From NCBI RefSeq assembly GCF_008933155.1, contig NZ_WBVP01000003.1, forward strand, positions 1 through 64,000: a stretch of 64,000 bases of DNA. Direction: 5' to 3'. Shown here in pieces: positions 9,659 through 18,926 of the stretch. The stretch is from Aliivibrio finisterrensis. Lineage in GTDB: Bacteria > Pseudomonadota > Gammaproteobacteria > Enterobacterales > Vibrionaceae. The translations under genes and the position numbers were made by a program. The notes beneath the pieces were generated by a model, which saw only the letters and a program-made list of their open reading frames with translations, did no database searches and was not told the origin of the DNA. Every line of letters starts with the position of its first letter. Positions within the stretch are counted from its first letter, which is position 1.

Positions 9659-11284
9659 ATGAGTTACAAAAATTTAGCCGTAAGAAATAAAATTGCCGTT
9701 GTCTTTTCAGGTATTGGACTAGTGATGATCGCATTTGGCTTCTTCTTATTACAAGAATTAAATAAAGTAGAGTCAGAAGTAATTAACTTTACTGACTCTA
9801 CTGTACCAAGCGTGTTATCTGTTGAAGACATATATTTTGAAATGAATGCGTATCGTCGAAATCAATATGCAGCTTTGACATATCAAGACAAGGATTTACC
9901 TGGCTTAGTGTCGATTTTGTCTTCACAAAAAAACGATATAAAAGTTGACCTTGCAAAATACGAAGCGACAGTGGCAAGTGCTGATGAGCGTCGTGTATTT
10001 GATCGTGTTAATAATGGTTGGCAAGATTATTTACGCCTTTTAAGTAGTTTTACTCAAAAGATCAGTAATGGCGAAAAAACGTCAGCTCAAGCTGAATTGG
10101 TTGATTCATTCCGTCAATTTGAAGAAGTCGGTGCTGCAATGGATGCGTTAGTTGAGGCTAATCTAGTCTTTGTAGCAAATAACCGTTCTTCAATTATGAG
10201 CAGTGTTAATAACGTAACAATGGCAACAAAAGTGTCATTTACAGCACTTATTGGCTTCATGATTTTTATTACGTTCTTTTTAGCTCGCCAAATTTGTCGC
10301 CCATTAAATTTAGTTGTAGAACAATCTAAAGCGATTGCTGCGGGTGATTTAACGTTCAATCTTGCACGTAACGAAATTGGTAATGATGAGCTAGGTGAAT
10401 TAGCCGATACCAATATCGAAATGCAAGATCAGCTACGTACATTGATCGAAGATACGATTTCAGCGGTAACTCAATTATCTGCTGCGGTAGAAGAGATGAG
10501 CGCGATTTCTGAGCAATCTGCTCGTGGCATGCAACAGCAACAATCTGACATTACAACGGTAGCCGCTGCAATGGAAGAAATGAAAGCAACGGTAGCAGAA
10601 GTAGCAAATAATACTGAAACCGCGTCTACGTCTGCTTTAGAAGCATCTGAAGAAGCAAAACAAGGTAACCGTGACGTTCAATCGAATATTGACCAAATCC
10701 AAACAGTATCTCGCGATATTGAGCAAGCGGGTGAGCTAGTTGAAGAGTTAGAGCGTGAGTCAAACAACATCAGTGTTGTGGTTGAAGTTATTCGCGGTAT
10801 TGCTGACCAAACCAACTTACTTGCATTAAACGCGGCAATTGAAGCGGCGCGTGCTGGTGAGCAAGGCCGTGGTTTTGCGGTGGTTGCTGATGAAGTTCGC
10901 TCTCTTGCGGGTCGTACTCAATCATCTACTACTGAGATTGTTGAAATTATTGAGAAACTGCAAGCAAGTGCAACACATGCAAAAGCAGCAACAGATCAAA
11001 GTTGTTCTAAGATCCGTGTTTGTGTAGAGCAAAGCGTTCAAACGGGTCAATCAATTCAAATGATTGAAGAGACGATGATGAAGGTGACGGACACAAGTAT
11101 TCAAATTGCAAGTGCATGTAGCCAACAAGATTCAGTCACAGAAGAGCTTGGTCGTAACATTCAAACCATGAGCTTATCAGCAAGTGAAGTAGCATTAGGT
11201 GCAGAGCAAACAGCACAATCAAGTGTTGAATTAGCACAATTAGCAACGACGCTACAAACTTCTTTATCACGCTTTAAAGTGTAA
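9659..11284 (+). CDS. Methyl-accepting chemotaxis protein (tandem copy 1)
   Basis: 541 residues. First membrane helix at about 11-30, a helical periplasmic sensor of about 155 residues (4HB_MCP-like), second helix at about 190-210, HAMP ([21 protein letters not shown]), then a methyl-accepting signalling domain with the conserved hairpin tip ([31 protein letters not shown]). It reports a ligand to CheA/CheW. The C-terminal half is nearly identical in DNA to the gene at 11797-13422. No CheR-tethering pentapeptide is seen at the C terminus (ends LSRFKV). Ligand unknown. Confidence 0.93.
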   Translation: MSYKNLAVRNKIAVVFSGIGLVMIAFGFFLLQELNKVESEVINFTDSTVPSVLSVEDIYFEMNAYRRNQYAALTYQDKDLPGLVSILSSQKNDIKVDLAKYEATVASADERRVFDRVNNGWQDYLRLLSSFTQKISNGEKTSAQAELVDSFRQFEEVGAAMDALVEANLVFVANNRSSIMSSVNNVTMATKVSFTALIGFMIFITFFLARQICRPLNLVVEQSKAIAAGDLTFNLARNEIGNDELGELADTNIEMQDQLRTLIEDTISAVTQLSAAVEEMSAISEQSARGMQQQQSDITTVAAAMEEMKATVAEVANNTETASTSALEASEEAKQGNRDVQSNIDQIQTVSRDIEQAGELVEELERESNNISVVVEVIRGIADQTNLLALNAAIEAARAGEQGRGFAVVADEVRSLAGRTQSSTTEIVEIIEKLQASATHAKAATDQSCSKIRVCVEQSVQTGQSIQMIEETMMKVTDTSIQIASACSQQDSVTEELGRNIQTMSLSASEVALGAEQTAQSSVELAQLATTLQTSLSRFKV

Positions 11285-11319
11285 TAAAAACGACGTTAAA
11301 CCAGTATTGGTATAAATAG

Positions 11320-11348
11320 AAAAGGAGATCATTAGATCTCCTTTTTTG
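11320..11348 (+). terminator. Rho-independent terminator after chemoreceptor 1
   Basis: AAAAGGAGATC / GATCTCCTTTT stem with a short ATTA-type loop and T run; a near copy follows the second chemoreceptor gene, as expected for a tandem duplication. Confidence 0.85.
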
Positions 11349-11796
11349 CATTTAATAATAGAAAATCTGGAATGGGGGTCACATTTCATGTGTGAGATTT
11401 AATGATTGGCACATATTTTTTATAAAAATAAGAATTTAATTTTAATTAATGATCGCCTTATTAATGTAGGTTTGGCGGTGTTATTTTGACTATTGAGCTA
11501 ACCAGAAAGTAAATCGTCATACTTTTCAAAATAAAACAACCAATTAATTAACCTAATGAATTACCGGGCACTCATTTTGTTACATCTCTAACTTAGCAAT
11601 GGTTTGCTTCCTTTTTTTTATTACAATTCATTGTTCTTATTTACATTTTTTGAATTATAAAAGTGAGTGACTTTTATCTGTTTTTATTTTATTTTCTCGT
11701 CGATTTGCCGTTACAAGGTAAAAGAGTTAAGCAATTTTCTCTATAAAATAACACTCATGGATGAGTTATGAAGAACTATATAAAGGTTGTCAAAAC
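11349..11796 (+). other. Intergenic region between the two chemoreceptors: duplicated upstream DNA
   Basis: About 450 bp without a functional gene. The left part has no recognisable content. From about 11465 it is a diverged copy of the region upstream of chemoreceptor 1, starting with the nfeD relic and ending with ACTCATGGA before the start codon. It presumably carries the promoter of the second gene. Confidence 0.6.
11477..11512 (+). pseudogene. Relic of the nfeD 3' end left by tandem duplication
   Basis: Reads GVILTIELTRK-stop, corresponding to the NfeD C terminus GIILTIEPIKK-stop at 9341-9376. The relic stop lies 285 bp before the second chemoreceptor ATG; the true nfeD stop lies 283 bp before the first. 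The intervening non-coding DNA is also recognisably similar though diverged (shared TTAATTA, CATTT, ACATCT and ACTCATGGA words in the same order). Seen directly by eye; exact limits of homology are not determined. Confidence 0.75.
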
Positions 11797-13422
11797 ATGA
11801 GTTATAAAAATTTAGCAGTGCGTAATAAAATTGCCGTTGTATTTTCGGCGATCAGTTTAGTGATGATAGCGTTTGCTGTTTTCCTATTACAAGAATTAAA
11901 TAAAGTGGAATCAGAAGTCATTAACTTTACTGATTCGACAGTTCCAAGTGTATTGTCGGTTGAAGATATTTATTTTGATATGAATGCATATCGTCGTAAT
12001 CAATACGCAGCACTTACTTATCAAGAGAGTGAACTAGCAAGTTTGTTTTCAACGTTAACAACACAAAAAAATCAAATAAACAATGAATTAGCACAATATG
12101 AAGCGACGGTAGCAAGTGGCGATGAACGTCGCGTGTTTGATCGTGTTTCAAATGGTTGGAAAGAGTACTTACGTCTATTAAATGGTTTTAATGATAAAGT
12201 AAGTAACGGTGCTAAAACGCAAGCACAAACCGAGCTTCTGGGGTCATTTAAGCAATTTGAAGAAGTGGGTTCAGCAATGGAAGCATTGATTGAAATTAAC
12301 TTAGGTTTTGTTACTAATAACCGTGCCGCTATTATGGGCAGTGTTAATAATGTAACAGCGGCGACTCAAGTGTCGTTTACTACGCTTATTGCCTTTATGA
12401 TTTTTATTACGTTCTTTTTAGCTCGCCAAATTTGTCGCCCATTAAATTTAGTTGTAGAACAATCTAAAGCGATTGCTGCGGGTGATTTAACGTTCAATCT
12501 TGCACGTAACGAAATTGGTAATGATGAGCTAGGTGAATTAGCCGATACCAATATCGAAATGCAAGATCAGCTACGTACATTGATCGAAGATACGATTTCA
12601 GCGGTAACTCAATTATCTGCTGCGGTAGAAGAGATGAGCGCGATTTCAGAACAATCTGCACGTGGTATGCAACAGCAGCAATCTGACATTACAACGGTAG
12701 CCGCTGCAATGGAAGAAATGAAAGCAACGGTAGCAGAAGTAGCAAATAATACTGAGATGGCCTCTGCATCGGCTTTAGAAGCGTCAGCAGAAGCAAAACA
12801 AGGTAACCAAGACGTTCAGTCGAATATTGAACAAATTCAGGTTGTGTCTCGTGATATCGAACAAGCAGGTGAATTGGTTGAAGAGCTAGAGCGTGAGTCA
12901 AATAACATCAGCGTTGTGGTTGAAGTTATTCGCGGTATTGCTGATCAAACCAACTTACTTGCATTAAACGCGGCAATTGAAGCGGCGCGTGCTGGTGAGC
13001 AAGGCCGTGGTTTTGCGGTGGTTGCTGATGAAGTTCGCTCTCTTGCGGGTCGTACTCAATCATCTACTACTGAGATTGTTGAAATTATTGAGAAACTGCA
13101 AGCAAGTGCAACACATGCAAAAGCAGCAACAGATCAAAGTTGTTCTAAGATCCGTGTTTGTGTAGAGCAAAGCGTTCAAACGGGTCAATCAATTCAAATG
13201 ATTGAAGAGACGATGATGAAGGTGACGGACACAAGTATTCAAATTGCAAGTGCATGTAGCCAACAAGATTCAGTCACAGAAGAGCTTGGCCGTAACATTC
13301 AAAGCATGAGCTTATCAGCAAGTGAAGTGGCATTAGGTGCAGAGCAAACAGCACAATCAAGTGTTGAGCTAGCGCAATTAGCAACCACACTGCAAATGTC
13401 TCTATCTCGCTTTAAAGTGTAA
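11797..13422 (+). CDS. Methyl-accepting chemotaxis protein (tandem copy 2)
   Basis: 541 residues from ATG 11797, chosen because it aligns exactly with the start of the upstream paralogue ([16 protein letters not shown]); an in-frame ATG at 11761 would add 12 residues. Domain order is the same as copy 1: membrane helix, helical periplasmic domain, second helix, HAMP, signalling domain ending LSRFKV. The periplasmic domain differs at many positions (for example [19 protein letters not shown] against [19 protein letters not shown]), while the cytoplasmic half is almost unchanged. The pair may sense related but distinct ligands. Ligand unknown. Confidence 0.93.
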   Translation: MSYKNLAVRNKIAVVFSAISLVMIAFAVFLLQELNKVESEVINFTDSTVPSVLSVEDIYFDMNAYRRNQYAALTYQESELASLFSTLTTQKNQINNELAQYEATVASGDERRVFDRVSNGWKEYLRLLNGFNDKVSNGAKTQAQTELLGSFKQFEEVGSAMEALIEINLGFVTNNRAAIMGSVNNVTAATQVSFTTLIAFMIFITFFLARQICRPLNLVVEQSKAIAAGDLTFNLARNEIGNDELGELADTNIEMQDQLRTLIEDTISAVTQLSAAVEEMSAISEQSARGMQQQQSDITTVAAAMEEMKATVAEVANNTEMASASALEASAEAKQGNQDVQSNIEQIQVVSRDIEQAGELVEELERESNNISVVVEVIRGIADQTNLLALNAAIEAARAGEQGRGFAVVADEVRSLAGRTQSSTTEIVEIIEKLQASATHAKAATDQSCSKIRVCVEQSVQTGQSIQMIEETMMKVTDTSIQIASACSQQDSVTEELGRNIQSMSLSASEVALGAEQTAQSSVELAQLATTLQMSLSRFKV

Positions 13423-13461
13423 GCTGATTTAGCGTTTATCGTTGAAATCAAAAACTAAAAT

Positions 13462-13491
13462 AAAAAAGGAGATCGTATGATCTCCTTTTTT
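13462..13491. terminator. Terminator after chemoreceptor 2
   Basis: AAAAAAGGAGATC / GATCTCCTTTTTT stem, loop GTAT, T run; could also serve the convergent dehydrogenase gene. Confidence 0.85.
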
Positions 13492-13516
13492 GTATCTTAT
13501 CTACATTAAATTGGTA

Positions 13517-14395
13517 TTAGCTTTTTGCTTTAACCGCTTTGATTAGTACAGACGTATCCATTCGACCTAACCCTTGCTCTTGCAGGTTTTTGTATTCTTG
13601 ATCGACTTCTTCTGTGAGTGGCAGTTTAATCCCATGAGCTTTTGCTTCATCTAGACAAATGCCAAGATCTTTTCTCATCCAATCAATGGCAAAACCGAAA
13701 TCGAATTTATCTTGTGCCATGGTACTTGCACGGTTTTCCATCTGCCATGAACCCGCTGCGCCATGCTTTAGCGTATCAACCACCAGATCGATATCTAGAT
13801 TGGCTTTTTCAGCAAGAATTAGTGCTTCACTTAGGCCTTTTAACACACCTGCGATACAGATTTGGTTTGCCATTTTACAACGTTGCCCTTGACCATTTTC
13901 ACCAAGAAGAGTAATCGCTTTAGCAAAGCTTTGAATCACAGGTTTTGCGATATTGAATGCTGCTTCATTACCTCCACACATCACGGTTAATACACCGTTT
14001 TCAGCACCGGCTTGACCACCAGAGACTGGCGCATCAATAAATTGATTACCTTGTGCTTCACACGCTTTCGCCAGTTCAACCGCTAGAGTGGCTGATGTGG
14101 TGGTGTTATCAACTAAAATAGCGCCAGGTTTTAGGCCTGCAAGTACGCCATCGTCACCATAAATCACGCTACGAACATCGTCATCATTACCCACACAAAC
14201 AAAAACGATGTCTGAGCCTTCAGAGGCTTCACGAGGAGTAGCGGCGGACTGACCTTGGTATTCCGCAGCCCATTGCTTTGCTTTTTCTTCAGTGCGGTTA
14301 TATACCGTGGTTGAAAAGCCTGTATTTTTTAAATGGCGAGCCATTGGATAGCCCATTACGCCTAAGCCAATGAAGCTAACGTTAGTGATTTCCAT
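13517..14395 (-). CDS. NAD(P)-dependent beta-hydroxyacid dehydrogenase (GarR/HIBADH family)
   Basis: 292 residues with the N-terminal Rossmann motif FIGLGVMGYPMARHL (GxGxxG, residues 10-15), the substrate-binding signature DAPVSGGQAGAENG (near 121-134) and the catalytic-lysine segment GQGQRCKMANQ (K near 173). This fits 3-hydroxyisobutyrate dehydrogenase or tartronate-semialdehyde (2-hydroxy-3-oxopropionate) reductase; the sequence alone does not decide between substrates. Cytosolic, normally tetrameric in the family. Convergent with chemoreceptor 2. No pathway partner is adjacent. Confidence 0.88.
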   Translation of the reverse strand: MEITNVSFIGLGVMGYPMARHLKNTGFSTTVYNRTEEKAKQWAAEYQGQSAATPREASEGSDIVFVCVGNDDDVRSVIYGDDGVLAGLKPGAILVDNTTTSATLAVELAKACEAQGNQFIDAPVSGGQAGAENGVLTVMCGGNEAAFNIAKPVIQSFAKAITLLGENGQGQRCKMANQICIAGVLKGLSEALILAEKANLDIDLVVDTLKHGAAGSWQMENRASTMAQDKFDFGFAIDWMRKDLGICLDEAKAHGIKLPLTEEVDQEYKNLQEQGLGRMDTSVLIKAVKAKS

Positions 14396-14520
14396 GTCAT
14401 TCCTTATTATGTGCTGTTGTTATTAGCGATTAAAACACAGCTTGTAACCATTTGACATAGGTCAATATTGAGATTGCTTGTAATCTTGTTATGAAATTAA
14501 TTAATGATGCGTTGTGTTTG

Positions 14521-15048
14521 TTACTGATATTTATTTAGCAAGTCGACAGTAAAATCATCAAGCTTAAGCGTAAGGTTCATCTCTGCTGCTTGTTCATACA
14601 CTTCATTTAAGCTTTTTTGAACCGCAGTAATGGTAAGGGTGTTGTTATCTAAGGTGAATACTTGTTGTTGGGTGGTGTAGTAGAAAGCGAGGATCAACAG
14701 TGAATCATGATCATTTCTTGCCGCTTTTTCTTTAATTTTTGCCAGCTTACGATAGATACGATTGTGGACTTGTTTTAATTTCCATACGTACATTATCTCA
14801 TTAAAATAGGGATGGCTTTTGACTTTATTCATGATAAAAGAGCTTGCTATGACCGCTAAGATAACACCAAGAACATTGAGATGAAAATTGCCAGTAGAAC
14901 CTGATTCCGTAATGCCTTCTGAGCCAAATAATGCAATAAGAATCGAACCAAATAAAATGGCTAATACGGCAAGGCAGCCAACAAAACCTACCATGACCAA
15001 GTTAGTTTTTTTACGATAAGTGTCTTTGTCTATAGTTAAGATCTTCAT
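14521..15048 (-). CDS. DUF3087-like two-helix membrane protein
   Basis: 175 residues from the ATG at 15048 (MKILTIDKDTYRKKTN), which is preceded on its strand by AGAAGAGG; the longer frame to 15096 has no such site. Two membrane helices (about 20-42 and 55-75) are followed by a charged cytoplasmic domain of about 100 residues (KLKQVHNRIYRKLAKIKEKAARND...). The start KxxTIDKDTYRKKTN and the length resemble DUF3087, a family of unknown function in Vibrionaceae and relatives. The name is from memory, not a search. Confidence 0.65.
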   Translation of the reverse strand: MKILTIDKDTYRKKTNLVMVGFVGCLAVLAILFGSILIALFGSEGITESGSTGNFHLNVLGVILAVIASSFIMNKVKSHPYFNEIMYVWKLKQVHNRIYRKLAKIKEKAARNDHDSLLILAFYYTTQQQVFTLDNNTLTITAVQKSLNEVYEQAAEMNLTLKLDDFTVDLLNKYQ

Positions 15049-15245
15049 GGTACCTCTTCTCGATTTAAAGTAAGTAGAAGACCAAGTGTAGTGCAAAACG
15101 AAATGAAATTGGAATTAAGAAAGAGTAACCGTTAGTGTCATCAAAGTTTTATCAAGAAATAGATGATGTTAAAGACAAAAAGCTATATCAAATTGAATGA
15201 TATGGCTTTGTTAGTATTGCGTATTATTTTTAAGGTTCTTAATCT

Positions 15246-16166
15246 TTAGAAGATAAATTGATACAAGAAGCCTGCACCAATTGCCATACCTAGAATGACC
15301 ACTAAGAACGCTGCAATCATTTGATTCTTGAAGATAGATTTAAGCAAAATTACTTCGGTTAAACTTGCTCCTGCACTGCCAATGATTAACGCCATTACAG
15401 CACCAAGACTCATTCCTTTTGCTGCTAGTGCTGCACTTAGTGGAATAACCGCTTCAGCACGAATGTAAAGAGGAATACCAATGACCGCCGCAACTGGGAT
15501 AGCAAATGGGTTATTTTCACTTGCGATACGAGCAACGAATTCTGTTGGCATAAAGCCATAAATCATTGAGCCAAGAGCAATACCACCAATTAAATAAGGC
15601 AATACTTTCTTAAAATCAGTCCAAGTACTGTTCCAAATTTTCATCCATTTACTTTGAGGTGCTTTTTTCGCAGCGCCACAGGTTGAACCACAGCCTTTTG
15701 ATTCAGGTGCGATATACGCGCTTTCTTTTACGTATTTTTCAAAGCCCAGTTTTTCTAAGGTGTAACCTGCAATAATGGATACACCCATTGCAATTGCAAA
15801 GTAGAACACAGTCACTTTAAGACCAAAGGTGACAGCGAATAGTCCAATAATGATTGGGTTTAATAGTGGGCTTGCAAACAAGAACACCATCATCGTACCA
15901 AAACCAGCTTTAGCTCTTAATAGACCTTTCAAAAAAGGAATGGTTGAGCATGAGCAAAACGGAGTAATTGCACCAAGTAAGCCGGCAACAATATAGCCTC
16001 GGCCATTTTTGCCACTCAGAATACTTTGAATCTTCGCTGGTGGAATGTATTCCTGTAAGACGCCAACAAGGTAGCTAATTAATAGGAATAGTACGGTTAA
16101 TTCTGCCGCTAAAAACGCGAACATATTTAAGGTGTCCATCACCATATCTTGTGTAATTGTAAACAT
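15246..16166 (-). CDS. Permease of the DUF318/ArsP type
   Basis: 306 residues with eight or so hydrophobic segments and the hallmark FCSCSTIP in the second helical region (near residue 68), typical of the DUF318/YraQ/ArsP permeases; ArsP exports trivalent organoarsenicals in some bacteria. A central loop carries a second cysteine pair (KGCGSTCGAA). It is transcribed divergently from an ArsR-type repressor across a region holding two matching palindromes, so it is very likely controlled by that repressor. The exported or imported substrate is not known. Confidence 0.85.
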   Translation of the reverse strand: MFTITQDMVMDTLNMFAFLAAELTVLFLLISYLVGVLQEYIPPAKIQSILSGKNGRGYIVAGLLGAITPFCSCSTIPFLKGLLRAKAGFGTMMVFLFASPLLNPIIIGLFAVTFGLKVTVFYFAIAMGVSIIAGYTLEKLGFEKYVKESAYIAPESKGCGSTCGAAKKAPQSKWMKIWNSTWTDFKKVLPYLIGGIALGSMIYGFMPTEFVARIASENNPFAIPVAAVIGIPLYIRAEAVIPLSAALAAKGMSLGAVMALIIGSAGASLTEVILLKSIFKNQMIAAFLVVILGMAIGAGFLYQFIF

Positions 16167-16179
16167 AATTTAAATCTCT

Positions 16180-16203
16180 ATATTTCTGGAATAGTCGAAA
16201 TAT
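16180..16203. promoter_or_regulatory. Palindromic operator copy 1 (predicted ArsR-type site)
   Basis: TATTTC-N10-GAAATA with flanking A/T symmetry, just upstream of the permease start. The same half-sites with the same 10-nt spacing recur at 16229-16252. Confidence 0.6.
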
Positions 16204-16228
16204 ACGCTTAAGGAATAGCGTGATCAAG

Positions 16229-16252
16229 TTATTTCTAGTATTATCGAAATAT
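16229..16252. promoter_or_regulatory. Palindromic operator copy 2 (predicted ArsR-type site)
   Basis: TATTTC-N10-GAAATA, 21 bp before the arsR-like ATG and 49 bp centre-to-centre from copy 1. One site near each divergent gene suits an autoregulating repressor. Confidence 0.6.
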
Positions 16253-16272
16253 AAATTTAATGAGGACGTATC

Positions 16273-16581
16273 ATGGATATCGAGATTGTTGCTAAGGCAC
16301 TGAAAGAATTAGGCCATCCAACACGTTTAGCCATTTATAAAAGCGTAGTGAGAGCGGGATACCAAGGAATAGCCGTAGGCGGACTTCAAGAAAAATTGGA
16401 TATTCCGGGTTCTACGCTGTCTCATCATGTATCTGGTTTGGCCTCTGCAGGGCTAATCTCGCAGCGTCGTGAAGGCAGAACTCTGTTTTGTGTGGCTGAA
16501 TATGAGAAGCTGTCCTCAGTGATAGGCTTTTTACAAGACGAATGTTGCTTTGATGAAACGTGTGGTAACGAGGAGCAATAA
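16273..16581 (+). CDS. ArsR/SmtB-family winged-helix repressor
   Basis: 102 residues. The winged helix is clear: ALKELGHPTRLAIYKSVVRAG, then GGLQEKLDIPGSTLSHHVSGLASAGLISQRREGRTLFC. The C-terminal end is cysteine-rich (DECCFDETC), a plausible soft-metal or metalloid sensor site; the classic ELCVCDL site on the recognition helix is absent. Divergent from the permease, with two matching palindromes between them, so it likely represses both. The ogt gene begins 1 bp after its stop. Confidence 0.88.
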   Translation: MDIEIVAKALKELGHPTRLAIYKSVVRAGYQGIAVGGLQEKLDIPGSTLSHHVSGLASAGLISQRREGRTLFCVAEYEKLSSVIGFLQDECCFDETCGNEEQ

Positions 16582-16582
16582 A

Positions 16583-17056
16583 ATGAATGTGTATACTCAA
16601 TTTGACAGCCCAATAGGGATGATTACGGTTAATGGTAATGATGATGGCTTGTTAGGCGTTTGGTATGAGAGCCATGCTAGGGAGCTTAGTGATTTTGGAA
16701 CGCAAGCAGATGAGCACCCTATTTTGAAATTAACTGTCACTCAGTTACAAGAATATTTTGCAGGTACACGCCGTGAATTTTCAATTCCTTTAGCGGCAAA
16801 TGGCACAGAGTTTCAAAATAAGGTATGGAAAGCACTAACAACCATCCCTTACGGTGAAACTTGGTGCTATAAAGATCTTGCTATTGCAGTAGGTAACCCA
16901 AAGGCGTCTCAAGCGGTTGGTGGTGCTAATGGTAAAAATCCTATCTCGATTATCGTTCCTTGTCATCGTGTGATTGGTAAAAATGGCAGCCTAACGGGAT
17001 ACGCTGGTGGAGTTGACATCAAACAAACATTATTAGATCTAGAAGGTGTACGTTAA
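16583..17056 (+). CDS. ogt: Methylated-DNA--[protein]-cysteine S-methyltransferase
   Basis: 158 residues from ATG 16583, which follows GAGGAGCAATAA and lies one base after the arsR stop. The active-site PCHRV (C127) is preceded by ANGKNPISIIV and followed by GKNGSLTGYAGG, the standard Ogt/AGT pattern; the helix-turn-helix region NPKASQAVGGA is also intact. It removes alkyl groups from O6-alkylguanine onto its own cysteine. Its position behind an ArsR gene suggests shared transcription. Confidence 0.92.
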   Translation: MNVYTQFDSPIGMITVNGNDDGLLGVWYESHARELSDFGTQADEHPILKLTVTQLQEYFAGTRREFSIPLAANGTEFQNKVWKALTTIPYGETWCYKDLAIAVGNPKASQAVGGANGKNPISIIVPCHRVIGKNGSLTGYAGGVDIKQTLLDLEGVR

Positions 17057-17106
17057 TTTTGTAGTACGCTACACTGATCGAAATTATGGACAGGGAAGGA
17101 ATAAGC

Positions 17107-18153
17107 ATGCACGCACTATTAAAAGTCATTGCTAACGTAATTAATAAGCATTTTATGGCGATTAATATGTATACGCTGATGTTCCTTCTTATCAGTTACG
17201 TCGCGTTAAGTTGGCTAGGGTTAACCTTGGCTAATGAACCTCATTTAACCGATAACCTATCCAGTTTTTTTTACTATATCGTTACCACCAGTAGTACCGT
17301 AGGGTATGGTGATTTAAGCCCAACAACCGATCATGGTCGACTTTTTTCTGCCTTGTTTATTATTCCATGTGGTGTGGGACTATTTGCACTGTCTGTGGGT
17401 CGAATAGCGGTCTTCTTTACTGATTTTTGGCGTACAAACCGAAGAGGGAAACAAAATTTGAACTTAGAAAATCACATTATTGTTATTGGAATTAACAGTG
17501 CCAGAACCCCTCATTTGATTGAAATGCTAAAGCGTGAAGAGCAAGGTCGCCGTGAAGTTGTCGTGGTGTCTTGTGAATATGAAGAGTCGCCATTTGGTGC
17601 TGATGTGCATTTTGTACGAGTGAATTCGTTTACTGATGCAACAGAAATGGAACGCTCAAACTTATCAAAAGCCAGCGCAGTGATTGTTGATACCGATTTG
17701 GATGATGCAACGTTAACCATTAGTTTGTTTGTTGCCGAGCAAAACAGCGATGCGCATTTAGTCGCTCACTTTGAAGACTCAATTAAGCGTGATTTGTTGC
17801 ATAAGTACTGCCCAAACTCTGAGTGTATTTCATCATTATCAACAGAATTAGTCGCAAAATCAGTGATGGATAAGGGCTCAAGCTTTATTCACTCTGAGTT
17901 AGTCAGTGCTCACGAGGGGCAAACTCAATATTCCGTTGAAGTACCTAAGGGGCTTGATAGCTTTAGTTTGGAATCGGTGTATTCATCCTTCAAAAAACAA
18001 CATGAAGCGACGATTATTGCAACTCAACAAAAAGATCAGAACTGTAAAGTTAACCCAAGTTTGGAAACGCAATTGGCTTCTGGTGATGTGATTTATTACA
18101 TTGCAGATGAACGTATTGTGGATTTAAATTGGCAGAAAACCATACTTAATTAA
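17107..18153 (+). CDS. Two-helix potassium channel with cytoplasmic TrkA-N (RCK) domain
   Basis: 348 residues from ATG 17107, chosen because GGAAGGA precedes it; an ATG at 17086 is possible. Two membrane helices flank the selectivity filter TVGYGD (64-69). After residue 110 the RCK/TrkA-N Rossmann domain begins (NHIIVIGINSARTPHLIEML), with acidic segments that usually bind nucleotide or divalent ions. It resembles Kch/VcKch-type channels but has only two transmembrane segments before RCK. Inner membrane; likely sets membrane potential or K+ balance. Confidence 0.88.
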   Translation: MHALLKVIANVINKHFMAINMYTLMFLLISYVALSWLGLTLANEPHLTDNLSSFFYYIVTTSSTVGYGDLSPTTDHGRLFSALFIIPCGVGLFALSVGRIAVFFTDFWRTNRRGKQNLNLENHIIVIGINSARTPHLIEMLKREEQGRREVVVVSCEYEESPFGADVHFVRVNSFTDATEMERSNLSKASAVIVDTDLDDATLTISLFVAEQNSDAHLVAHFEDSIKRDLLHKYCPNSECISSLSTELVAKSVMDKGSSFIHSELVSAHEGQTQYSVEVPKGLDSFSLESVYSSFKKQHEATIIATQQKDQNCKVNPSLETQLASGDVIYYIADERIVDLNWQKTILN

Positions 18154-18244
18154 AGGTTATTGAGGGTTTTGTAAAAAGTTCTATTGCACAAGGCTTTTCT
18201 CAAGATTAGAATGCGAACGATTTTCATTTAATTGGTGAGTAAAC

Positions 18245-18910
18245 GTGTCCCGTATTTTAGTGGTTGATGACGACATTGCGTTATGCAATTTATTACAAGA
18301 AGTATTGCAAGATGAAGGCTACGATGTCGATTGCGTGCATTGTGGTGAAAGTGCGCTAGAGTTTATTCAGACACATTCAGTTGACCTTGTCTTGCTTGAT
18401 GTCATGCTACCTAAATTAGATGGCTATCAAGTGGCGAGACGGATTTGTCAGCGCTTTGCTACCCCTATTCTTATGCTTACTGCTTTAGGCGATGAAGCCT
18501 CTATGCTTGATGGCTTGCAGGCTGGTGCCGATCATTTTATCGCCAAACCTTTCAATGTTCCTGAATTATTGGTGCGTATTACCGCGATTTTACGTCGTGT
18601 CGGCTTAGAGCGTCAGCGCCAAAATTACGTGGGAGCAACGGAAGATCTTGCAGAGCAATTCTTACGCTTACCATTGACTGAAACAGAGTCTGAACTACTG
18701 CAATATCTGATTAAGAATGCTGATGTTGTGGTGTCTAAATCTGATCTTCAAATTAATATCCTTAAAAAAGAGCTGTGCCCGTTTGATCGCAATTTAGATA
18801 TGCACATCAGTAATATTCGCCGTAAATTACTGCAATCAGGTTTATCTAAACAACATATTAAAACCGTTCGTGGGCGTGGCTATAGCTTTATCAAAACGGT
18901 TAATAGTTGA
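18245..18910 (+). CDS. OmpR-family response regulator (CpxR-like)
   Basis: 221 residues with a GTG start. Receiver domain 1-115: acidic pocket DDD (8-10), phosphorylated aspartate D52 in LLDVMLPKLDG, and the conserved lysine in FIAKPF. A winged-helix DNA-binding domain follows, with DRNLDMHISNIRRKL and RGRGYSFI. Its sensor kinase follows after 16 bp. The arrangement and sequence resemble CpxRA, the envelope-stress pair; that name is inference. Confidence 0.9.
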   Translation: MSRILVVDDDIALCNLLQEVLQDEGYDVDCVHCGESALEFIQTHSVDLVLLDVMLPKLDGYQVARRICQRFATPILMLTALGDEASMLDGLQAGADHFIAKPFNVPELLVRITAILRRVGLERQRQNYVGATEDLAEQFLRLPLTETESELLQYLIKNADVVVSKSDLQINILKKELCPFDRNLDMHISNIRRKLLQSGLSKQHIKTVRGRGYSFIKTVNS

Positions 18911-18926
18911 TGATGGGTAAGGTTGA

